DNA of 55,465 bases from Billgrantia bachuensis. GTDB taxonomy: Bacteria; Pseudomonadota; Gammaproteobacteria; Pseudomonadales; Halomonadaceae. Below are positions 9,257-16,037 of this stretch, piece by piece (position 1 is the stretch's first letter; each line of letters opens with the position of its first letter). The notes under the pieces were generated by a model. That model saw only the letters and a program-made list of their open reading frames with translations. It was not told the DNA's origin and did no database searches. The DNA lies in NCBI RefSeq assembly GCF_011742165.1, contig NZ_JAAQTO010000033.1:1-55465 (forward strand), written 5' to 3'. A program made the position numbers and the translations under genes.

Positions 9257-10486
9257 TCAATCGTTGTCGAGCAGGTGGCAGGTACTCTCTTCCAGTGGCT
9301 GGAAGGCCTCTTCACCCGGAATGGTGTTCACCAGGCGGAGGAAATCGTAGTCATACTGCGATTCGTCGGGGGACTTTACTTCCCACAGGTACTGGTCGTG
9401 CACCATACGGCCGTTGGGCCGGATGTAACCGCCCGAGGCGAAGAAATCGTTGATCTCCAGCTCGCGCATCTTCTCGGAAACCGCAGCGGCATCGTCGGTA
9501 CCCGCGGCCTCTATGGCGTTCAAGTAGTGCATGGTCGAGGAGTAGTTACCGGCTTGGGCCATGTTGGGCATGCGTCCGGTGCGCTCGTAGAAGCGCTGAG
9601 AGAACTCACGTGTCTCGTCGTTGGCATCCCAATAGAAGGCATTGGTCAGCATCAGGCCTTGGGCAGTCTCAAGCCCCAGGCTGACGATGTCGTCGTACCA
9701 CAGCAACAGGGCGGCCGGCCGCTGGTTGGGTGTGACGCCGAACTCGGCCAGGGCGTTGATCGCGTTGATGGCGTCGGCGCCGGTGGAAGCGATGCCGATG
9801 ATCTCCGCGCCGGAGGCCTGGGCCTGCAGGGCATAGGAGGAGAAGTCGGTGGTATTCAGCGGATGGCGAGCGGCCCCGACGACCTGCCCTCCGGCTTCAC
9901 GCACCACTTCCGATACCTGCTCCTCGAGACCAATGCCGAAGGCGAAGTCCACGGTAAGGAAGAACCAGGTGTCGCCGCCATCTTCGACGATCGACTTGCC
10001 GGTACCGTGTGCCAGCGAATGGGCGTCGTAGGTGTAGTGAGTGACGTAGGGCGAGCAGTAGTCGTTGGTCAGCCCGATGTTGGATGACGAGTTGACGATT
10101 GCGTGGCGCTGCTGCTCGTCGGCCACGGCCGCAACGGCCAGGGCGACCCCGGAGTTGGACAGGTCGTTGATCATGTCCACGCCTTCGCTGTCGTACCACT
10201 CGCGGGCGCGGCTGGCGCCGGTGTCGGCGCGGTTGCGATGATCGCCATGGATGACCTCGATGGGTACGCCGTTGACCTCGCCGCCAAAATCCTCGACGGC
10301 CATCTGAACGGCAGTCACGGCCGCTTCGCCGGAGAGGTCGGTGTAGATGCCCGACATGTCGGTGAGCACGCCGATTCGCACTATGTCGTCGGTATGGCCT
10401 TCGCTTGCCATGGCGCTGGAGAGACCCCCCATGCTCAGTACGGCGGAAGACACCACCAGGGTTTTCAAGGAGGTTGTGGCTGGCAT
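9257..10486 (-). CDS. ABC transporter substrate-binding protein (LivJ/leucine-binding type)
   Basis: The 409-residue precursor has a signal peptide (MPATTSLKTLVVSSAVLSMGGLSSAMASEG, cleavage probably after AMA). The periplasmic-binding fold follows: IVRIGVLTDMSGIYTDLSGEAAVTAVQMAVEDFGGEVNG, then GVDMINDLSNSGVALAVAAVADEQQRHAIVNSSS and AQASGAEIIGIASTGADAINAINALAEFG. It captures the solute for the LivH/LivM-like channel. The subfamily with DLSNSGVAL is often found beside aromatic or amide catabolic genes, which is family knowledge and not proof. AGGAG precedes the start. It is divergent from the AraC regulator, which is the likely controller. Confidence 0.93.
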   Translation of the reverse strand: MPATTSLKTLVVSSAVLSMGGLSSAMASEGHTDDIVRIGVLTDMSGIYTDLSGEAAVTAVQMAVEDFGGEVNGVPIEVIHGDHRNRADTGASRAREWYDSEGVDMINDLSNSGVALAVAAVADEQQRHAIVNSSSNIGLTNDYCSPYVTHYTYDAHSLAHGTGKSIVEDGGDTWFFLTVDFAFGIGLEEQVSEVVREAGGQVVGAARHPLNTTDFSSYALQAQASGAEIIGIASTGADAINAINALAEFGVTPNQRPAALLLWYDDIVSLGLETAQGLMLTNAFYWDANDETREFSQRFYERTGRMPNMAQAGNYSSTMHYLNAIEAAGTDDAAAVSEKMRELEINDFFASGGYIRPNGRMVHDQYLWEVKSPDESQYDYDFLRLVNTIPGEEAFQPLEESTCHLLDND

Positions 10487-10594
10487 TGTTTTTTCTCCTG
10501 TTCTCTCGGGGAGCTATTGTTGTAATTTGCTCGGATTCGCACGGTGTCGTTTCCGATGCCTCTACCAGTTAGGGCCAACAGGGGCCGATGCGCC

Positions 10595-11440
10595 ATGGCT
10601 GCAGTGCACGAACAGCTATCCGAAACCCACATCGTTGGCGACGACACCCAGCAATGGATCGTGCGCGCCGAGGATTGTGCCGCCCTCGAGCAGCGGCACA
10701 TTTCCCATGTGGGTGTCGGTGATGCCGCGGTGCCCTATCGCATCGTGCGTACCCGCCTGAGCGGTGCCTACATTCATGGTTCGCTGGGTGGCGAAGGCCG
10801 TATGCTGCTCGATGGGCGCTGGTGCGCCATGCGCGGTGGCATGATGTCCTTCGCCCCGGCTCATGCGCTGCATGCCTTTCACGCCGTATCCGAGAAACGC
10901 TGGCAATACTGCTGGCTGCGCTATCTACCCAGCGCGCCGCGTTCGGTGGTGGGGACCATCGCGCCGATCATGCAGCACTTCGATCCCGAACCGATGAAAT
11001 ACGCCGTGCTGGGACTCTACAGCGAGGTGTTCCACGGCCAGGGAGACCCCGCCAGCTGTGTGATGTGGGTGGATACCATCGAGCGCTACATCTCGCGCTT
11101 CGCCGATCCCTGGCGGCGCGATGCGCGTATCGTGGCGGTCTTCGATGCGGTGATACCGACACTGGAGCGCCATTGGACCATTGAGGAAATGGCAGAAATC
11201 GCCCATGTCAGCACCGAACATTTGCGCCGCATCAGCCGCAAGGTCTTCGGGCGCAGCCCCATGCAACAGCTCACACAGCTGCGCATGCAGCATGCCACCC
11301 ACCTGCTGGCCACCAGTGACCTGCCGGTGGAAGAGATCGCCGAACGGGTGGGCTATGGCAGCCCGTTTGCCTTCTCCAAGACCTTCAAGCGCATGAACGG
11401 CGTCTCTCCCTCGCGCTTTCGCCTGCACTCTCGTGACTGA
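10595..11440 (+). CDS. AraC-family transcriptional regulator
   Basis: The 281-residue protein has an N-terminal cupin-like sensor part (GGEGRMLLDGRWCAMRGGMMSFAPAHALHAF) and a C-terminal pair of helix-turn-helix motifs (WTIEEMAEIAHVSTEHLRRISRKVFGRSPMQQLTQLRMQHATHLLATSDLPVEEIAERVGYGSPFAFSKTFKRMNGVSPSRFR), the AraC/XylS signature. It lies head to head with the binding-protein gene and is flanked by livG/livF-like genes, so it most likely regulates this transporter and its enzymes. The start is uncertain: in-frame GTG 10544 and ATG 10556 also exist. ATG 10595 was chosen because AGGGG lies upstream. Confidence 0.85.
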   Translation: MAAVHEQLSETHIVGDDTQQWIVRAEDCAALEQRHISHVGVGDAAVPYRIVRTRLSGAYIHGSLGGEGRMLLDGRWCAMRGGMMSFAPAHALHAFHAVSEKRWQYCWLRYLPSAPRSVVGTIAPIMQHFDPEPMKYAVLGLYSEVFHGQGDPASCVMWVDTIERYISRFADPWRRDARIVAVFDAVIPTLERHWTIEEMAEIAHVSTEHLRRISRKVFGRSPMQQLTQLRMQHATHLLATSDLPVEEIAERVGYGSPFAFSKTFKRMNGVSPSRFRLHSRD

Positions 11441-11461
11441 CCCTCGCGGCCGAGCGCGCCG

Positions 11462-12191
11462 CTAGACGCCCAGTCGTGCCAGCAAGGCGTCGACGTCCTG
11501 CTCGATGCCCTCGCGATCATAGTGCGCCACCACCTGGCCGTGGTCGATCAGATAGAACTGGTCGGCCACATCCATGGCGAAGCGCAGGTTCTGCTCCACC
11601 AGCAGGATGGTGTATCCCTGCTCCTTGAGGTGGCGAATAGTGCCGCCGATCTGTGCCACGATGCTGGGCGCCAGCCCTTCGGAGGGGCTCGTCGAGCAAT
11701 AACAACCTGGCCCCGGTACGCAGGGTGCGACCGATGGCCAGCATCTGTTGCTCGCCGCCGGAAAGCTTGGTCCCGGGGCTGTTAAGCCTCTCGCGCAGGT
11801 GAGGAAACAGATCGAGCACCTGCTCGGTGCTCAGGCCGTGGTCGCCGACCCGTGTCGGCAGCTCGAGGTGCTCCTTGACGTCCAGGGTGGCGTAGATGCC
11901 ACGATCCTCGGGGCAGAAGGCCACGCCGTGGCGGGCGATATGAAAAGGACGCAGGCCGATGGTCTCGGCTCCCCCCAGCCGGATGCTGCCACGGCGCCGC
12001 GGGACGATGCCCATGACCGACTTGAGCGTGGTCGACTTGCCGGCACCGTTGCGGCCTAGCAGAGTGACCACTTGGCCCTCCGGCACGTCCAGGCCGATGC
12101 CGTGCAGCACATGACTCTCGCCGTACCAGGCGTGAAGGTCGCGAATGGCAAGTATCGAATCGAGAATCGGGTCGAGGGCTGCATTAGTCAT
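11462..12191 (-). pseudogene. ABC transporter ATP-binding protein (LivF-like), frameshifted
   Basis: Translation from 12191 gives MTNAALDPILDSILAIRDLHAWYGESHVLHGIGLDVPEGQVVTLLGRNGAGKSTTLKSVMGI with the Walker A motif. LSGGEQQMLAIGRTL (ABC signature) and LLLLDEP (Walker B) follow. Right after LLLLDEP the frame is lost. The expected continuation SEGLAPSIVAQIGGTIRHLKEQGYTILLVEQNLRFAMDVADQFYLIDHG is present in the next frame down to the stop at 11462. One extra base in the four-G run at 11684-11687 explains this. Removing it would restore a 242-residue LivF. The break is either a real mutation or a homopolymer sequencing error. It overlaps the livG-like gene by 8 bases. Confidence 0.88.
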
Positions 12192-12939
12192 GGCGGGCTC
12201 CTCCGATATAGGATTCGATCACGCGCGGATCACGCGACACCGTGGCATAGTCGCCCTCCACCAGCACCTCGCCGCGGGCCAGCACGGTGATGCGGTCGCA
12301 GAGCTCGGCCACCACGCCGAGGTTGTGTTCCACCATCAGTACCGAGCGCCCTTCGGCCACGCGACGGATCAGCTCGGCGGTGCGGCCGACGTCTTCGGTG
12401 CCCATACCGGCCAATGGCTCGTCGAGCAGCATCACCTCGGGTTCGAGTGCCAGCGTGGTCGCAAGCTCCAGGGCGCGCTTGCGGCCATAGGGCAGTTCAG
12501 CGGCTGCGGTATCGGCCCACGGCTCCAGACCGACGTCGACCAGCAGTGCCATGGCGCGCTCGCGATGATGGTCGAGCCGGTGATGCGAGGCCCAGAAGTC
12601 ATAGGACTCGCCGCGCTGACGTTGCAATGCCAGCTTGACGTTCTCCAGCGCACTGAGGTGGCCGAACACGGCGGATATCTGAAACGAACGGACCATTCCC
12701 AGCCTGGCCACCTGATCCGGCTTGAGGCGGGTGATGTCGCGCCCCTGATAGAGGATGCTGCCGGCGCTGGGTTCGAGGAACTTGGTCAGCAGATTGAAGC
12801 AGGTGGTCTTGCCTGCCCCGTTGGCGCCGATCAGGGCGTGGATGGTGCCGGACTCGATCCGGATGGAGATATTGTTGATCGCAGTGAAACCCCGAAAATT
12901 CTTGGTCAGCCCCCGGGTCTCGATGATTGCCTCAGGCAT
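12184..12939 (-). CDS. Branched-chain amino acid-type ABC transporter ATP-binding protein (LivG-like)
   Basis: The 251-residue ATPase (MPEAIIETRGLTKNFRGFTAINNISIRIESGTIHALIGANGAGKTTCFNLLTKFLEPSAG) has Walker A GANGAGKT. The LivG-specific insert GRDITRLKPDQVARLGMVRSFQISAVF, Walker B MLLDEPLAGMG and the H-loop VLMVEHNL follow. The signature motif region reads LPYGRKRALELATTL, as usual in LivG. The ATG at 12939 has GGAG upstream. It starts the livG-livF pair, which lies on the far side of the AraC gene from the permease operon. The transporter genes are therefore split in two transcripts on the same strand. Confidence 0.93.
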   Translation of the reverse strand: MPEAIIETRGLTKNFRGFTAINNISIRIESGTIHALIGANGAGKTTCFNLLTKFLEPSAGSILYQGRDITRLKPDQVARLGMVRSFQISAVFGHLSALENVKLALQRQRGESYDFWASHHRLDHHRERAMALLVDVGLEPWADTAAAELPYGRKRALELATTLALEPEVMLLDEPLAGMGTEDVGRTAELIRRVAEGRSVLMVEHNLGVVAELCDRITVLARGEVLVEGDYATVSRDPRVIESYIGGARHD

Positions 12940-13213
12940 CGTGTACTCCGTCGTTATTATTGTGCGTAGCTCAAGTCTCGGCGCCGGAGCGCGCAAGTGT
13001 TGGCCAACGGTATCCGTCGGCTTCAGTGTTGACTCGGGCGGAAGGCAGCGCCATAGCTGCAGGGCACGTGTGGCTATCCGAAACGCACATGCGGGTGTGT
13101 TCATGCAGCGAGAGGGAGCGGTCGGCGGGAGAGGTGCCTGCCCAGCCGGGCCTCGGTCGGGCCGGCTGGGCAGTCAGGGGAGGGAGCAGTATTCGTGCGG
13201 GGTGCGACCGTAC

Positions 13214-13861
13214 TCAGGTCGTCAGTACCCGATCCTCGGCATACTGTGCGGCAATATCGTTCACCGAGATGCAGGTGTACTTGATGACGAAGAAGGCCAG
13301 GGTGGCGGGACAGGTGAAGCTTTCCTCGAAGCGTTCCACCTCGGTGCCGCGTCCGCGGGTGACGCTGGCGCGATAGCTGTTGCCCGCCTTGGTCAGCCTG
13401 ACCGTGGCCTGGCGGTCGGCCTCCTGTTTCTCCAGCACCAGTTCGCGCTGTTTTGCCAGCAGCTCGTCGAGCATCTTGCCGCCTTCCAGCTCCTCGGGTG
13501 TGGCCCACACCTCCTGGTCGCGCTTGCCGTACTGGAACAGCAGGATTGCCGGCATCACGGAGAAGATGGCGCCGGTCAGCAGCCAGGTCAGTTCGGCACC
13601 GGGGGGATGTAGCGCGAACACGGCGAAAATTTGTATCAGGAAGGCTGCCACCAGGATGCCCGCCAGCGGGCGCCACATGCGCGGGTTCATCACCGGCTTG
13701 CCCAGGGTGTGGCCCCACAAGCCGGCCGCTACTAGTGCACCCAGCACGACCGATGCCAGCCCCCAAAGAGGGCCGCCGCCCACCAGCAGGGCAATGACGC
13801 CGATCGCCACCAGGGCGCTATAGAACACCGCCAGCAGTATGTACGCTCGTTCCAGGGTCAT
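13214..13861 (-). CDS. Uncharacterised membrane protein with cytoplasmic coiled segment
   Basis: The family was not recognised. The 215-residue product has four predicted membrane helices (about residues 6-27, 31-50, 66-86 and 92-110). A charged helix rich in E, K and Q follows (EELEGGKMLDELLAKQRELVLEKQEADRQATVRL). The soluble end contains SYRASVTRGRGTEVERFEESFTCPATLAFFVIKYTCISVND. Two cysteines occur in that end domain. The ATG at 13861 was chosen because AAAGGAG lies nine bases upstream. The ATG at 13870 would abut it. It lies alone between livG-like and pyrB. Its role is unknown. Confidence 0.7.
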   Translation of the reverse strand: MTLERAYILLAVFYSALVAIGVIALLVGGGPLWGLASVVLGALVAAGLWGHTLGKPVMNPRMWRPLAGILVAAFLIQIFAVFALHPPGAELTWLLTGAIFSVMPAILLFQYGKRDQEVWATPEELEGGKMLDELLAKQRELVLEKQEADRQATVRLTKAGNSYRASVTRGRGTEVERFEESFTCPATLAFFVIKYTCISVNDIAAQYAEDRVLTT

Positions 13862-14054
13862 GCGTCGCATCTCCTTTCTACCGGTTGCCTGGGCGGCAAC
13901 GCCATTGTTATTCGCATTGGCTATTCGAGTTCGTCGTTTATCAGCCGACTCTATCGAGCCTTGTCGTCATGGTGGGCAGCCAATGGCTGCCACGACAGCT
14001 TCGCATATTCCTCGACCGTCATCAGCATAGCGATGCCGAGCGTTGGCTGCATCG

Positions 14055-15083
14055 TTACAAGGCGGGGTCGTCCACGCCGACCCGCTCGGGCACGAACCAG
14101 CGCACCGGACGCAGGTCCTTCTCGATCAGCTCTTCCACCTGCAGCAGGGTGGCGAAGATGGCCATGCGCACCGGGATGCCATTGTCGGTCTGGCGGAAGA
14201 TCGCCAGGCGCGGATCGCCGTTGAGGTCGACGTCGAGGTCGTTGGCGTCCGGGCGACTGTCGCGCGGCAGCGGGTGCATGACGATCGTGTCGCGACCGCA
14301 GCGCTTGTCCATGAAGGCGCGGTCGACGGTGAAGTCGCGCGACAGGCTGAAGCCTTCGCTCATCTCCGCGGTGAAGCGCTCTTTCTGGATGCGGGTGGTG
14401 TAGACCACGTCGACGTCCGCGTAGTCGTCGGCCAGGCTGGCGCGTTCCTCGACGCGGTGGCCGCGGGAGGCGACCAGGTCGATCAGATGACTCGGCATCT
14501 CGAGCCCGGGCGGCGCCACCAGCGTGATGCGCATGGGGTCGTAGAGCGACAGCAGCTTGATCAGCGAGTGCACCGTGCGGCCGTACTTGAGGTCGCCGGT
14601 AAGCAGCACGTGCGCGCCGGCGAGCTTCTTGCCCAGCCGGGCGAACTCCTTGTCGATGGTGTAGAAGTCGAGCAGCGCCTGGCTGGGGTGTTCGCCGGGG
14701 CCGTCGCCGCCGTTGATCACCGGCACGTGGGTGGCGGCGGCGAACTCGGCCACCGAGCCCTGGTCGGGGTGGCGCATGACAATGGCATCGCAGTAGCCGC
14801 TCATCACTCGGCTGGTGTCGTAGAGCGACTCGCCCTTGGCCATCGAGGAGAAGGTGAAGCCGGTGGTGTCGCACACGCTGCCGCCCAGGCGGCAGAAGGC
14901 CGCATGGAAGCTGACTCGGGTGCGGGTACTGGCCTCGAAGAACAGGTTGCCGAGCACGGCCCCCTCCAGCACTCGTGTGACCTGACGACGTTGGGCGATG
15001 GGCTCCATGCGGGCGGCGACGCGCATCAGGTGGTCGACGCGTTCGCGTGACAGGGAATCGACGGAGAGCAGGTGGGGACTCAT
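14055..15083 (-). CDS. pyrB: Aspartate carbamoyltransferase
   Basis: PyrB condenses carbamoyl phosphate with aspartate, the committed step of pyrimidine synthesis. The carbamoyl-phosphate motif is FFEASTRTRVSFHAAFCRLGGSV. The mobile-loop region is SSMAKGESLYDTSRVMSGYCDAIVMRHPDQGS, followed by INGGDGPGEHPSQALLDFYTI, GDLKYGRTVHSL and the aspartate-site segment DTIVMHPLPRDSR. At 342 residues it is longer than the 310-residue E. coli catalytic chain and has a C-terminal tail (KDLRPVRWFVPERVGVDDPAL). No pyrI, pyrR or pyrC is adjacent. In pseudomonads pyrB follows ruvX closely. Here about 9.3 kb separate them. Confidence 0.93.
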   Translation of the reverse strand: MSPHLLSVDSLSRERVDHLMRVAARMEPIAQRRQVTRVLEGAVLGNLFFEASTRTRVSFHAAFCRLGGSVCDTTGFTFSSMAKGESLYDTSRVMSGYCDAIVMRHPDQGSVAEFAAATHVPVINGGDGPGEHPSQALLDFYTIDKEFARLGKKLAGAHVLLTGDLKYGRTVHSLIKLLSLYDPMRITLVAPPGLEMPSHLIDLVASRGHRVEERASLADDYADVDVVYTTRIQKERFTAEMSEGFSLSRDFTVDRAFMDKRCGRDTIVMHPLPRDSRPDANDLDVDLNGDPRLAIFRQTDNGIPVRMAIFATLLQVEELIEKDLRPVRWFVPERVGVDDPAL

Positions 15084-15167
15084 CGAAGGCCTCGAAGGTG
15101 GCAGCGAAGGGTGGCTCGTAGTGTAACGCTACCGGCCCGTCGCTTCACGAGGCGCGATGCCGCGCGC

Positions 15168-15845
15168 TCAACGGCCGACTAGCTCGGCCAGCCTGTGTGC
15201 GTAAGCCTTCACTTCGCGAATTGCCCGCTCGGTATCGAGGTCGTCCATTGCCACCACGCCCACGCAGGCCTCGACGCCGGAACGGAACTGCGGCGTGGCG
15301 ACGGGGCTCGCCACCCCCACCGCGCCGCGCTGTAGCTGGCCACGGGTCAGGCTGTAGCCATCGGCGCGTGCCTGGCGCACCTCCTCACTGTCGTCGTTGC
15401 GCGGGGTGCGCCCGGCCAGTATGGCGATACCCGCCGCCCCCTGGGTCAACGGATGACGACTTCCGACCCGGTAGCTCACGCGTAGCAATCCCTCCTCCGG
15501 TTCCGCCACCAGCAGCACCACACACTCTTCGCCCTGGGCCACCGAGACGAAGGCGGTGGCTCGGGTCGCCTTGGCCAGCGCCTGCAGCAGTGGCTGCGCC
15601 ACGGCACGCAGCTGCGGCTCGAAGCGTGAGGCCAGCAGTGAAATGCCCGCCCCTAGGCGCAGCGCGCCCTCGCTGGAGCGTGCCACCAGACCGTGTTGCT
15701 CGAGAGTGGTAACGATGCGATAGGCGATGGCGCGGTGCACGTCCAGACGCTCGGCGAGCTCGGCGACGCTGATGCCATCGGCGTGTTCGGCGATGAGTTC
15801 CAGCGCGTGCAGGCCGCGATCCAGTGTTTGCAGAGTAGTGGCCAT
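15168..15845 (-). CDS. IclR-family transcriptional regulator
   Basis: The 225-residue protein starts MATTLQTLDRGLHALELIAEHADGISVAELAERLDVHRAIAYRIVTTLEQHGLVARSS, the winged-helix DNA-binding domain of IclR regulators. An effector-binding domain follows, somewhat shortened (RATAFVSVAQGEECVVLLVAEPEEGLLRVSYRVGSRHPLTQGAAGIAILAG and RGAVGVASPV). The open frame reads through upstream, but there it is antisense to the P450 gene. The ATG at 15845 gives the normal domain start. It is divergent from the P450 gene and is the obvious candidate for its repressor. Confidence 0.88.
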   Translation of the reverse strand: MATTLQTLDRGLHALELIAEHADGISVAELAERLDVHRAIAYRIVTTLEQHGLVARSSEGALRLGAGISLLASRFEPQLRAVAQPLLQALAKATRATAFVSVAQGEECVVLLVAEPEEGLLRVSYRVGSRHPLTQGAAGIAILAGRTPRNDDSEEVRQARADGYSLTRGQLQRGAVGVASPVATPQFRSGVEACVGVVAMDDLDTERAIREVKAYAHRLAELVGR

Positions 15846-15903
15846 TCGAACGTGAGCCCTCGAGTCGGTGGGTGGCGGAGCATGGTAGCGCAGTCGCTCG
15901 GGA

Positions 15904-15952
15904 TTGACGTCTTCGGCGAAACTGCCTATGTTCTGCCATGTGTTCGCTGAAC
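15904..15952 (+). promoter_or_regulatory. Predicted sigma-70 promoter and candidate IclR operator for the P450 gene
   Basis: TTGACG (15904-15909) and TATGTT (15927-15932) are separated by exactly 17 bases, a strong sigma-70 match pointing at the P450 gene. Ten bases downstream of the -10 box is the short palindrome GTTC-GCT-GAAC (15942-15952), where a bound repressor would block transcription. The site lies between the divergent IclR and P450 genes. The assignment to the IclR protein is inference. Confidence 0.5.
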
Positions 15953-16037
15953 GATACCAAGTGTGCGATAAAAGTAAAACAAGGCGCCACCACGCATGAC
16001 AGCCACGATTCCGGATGACAGCCCCGCGGGAGGCCCC

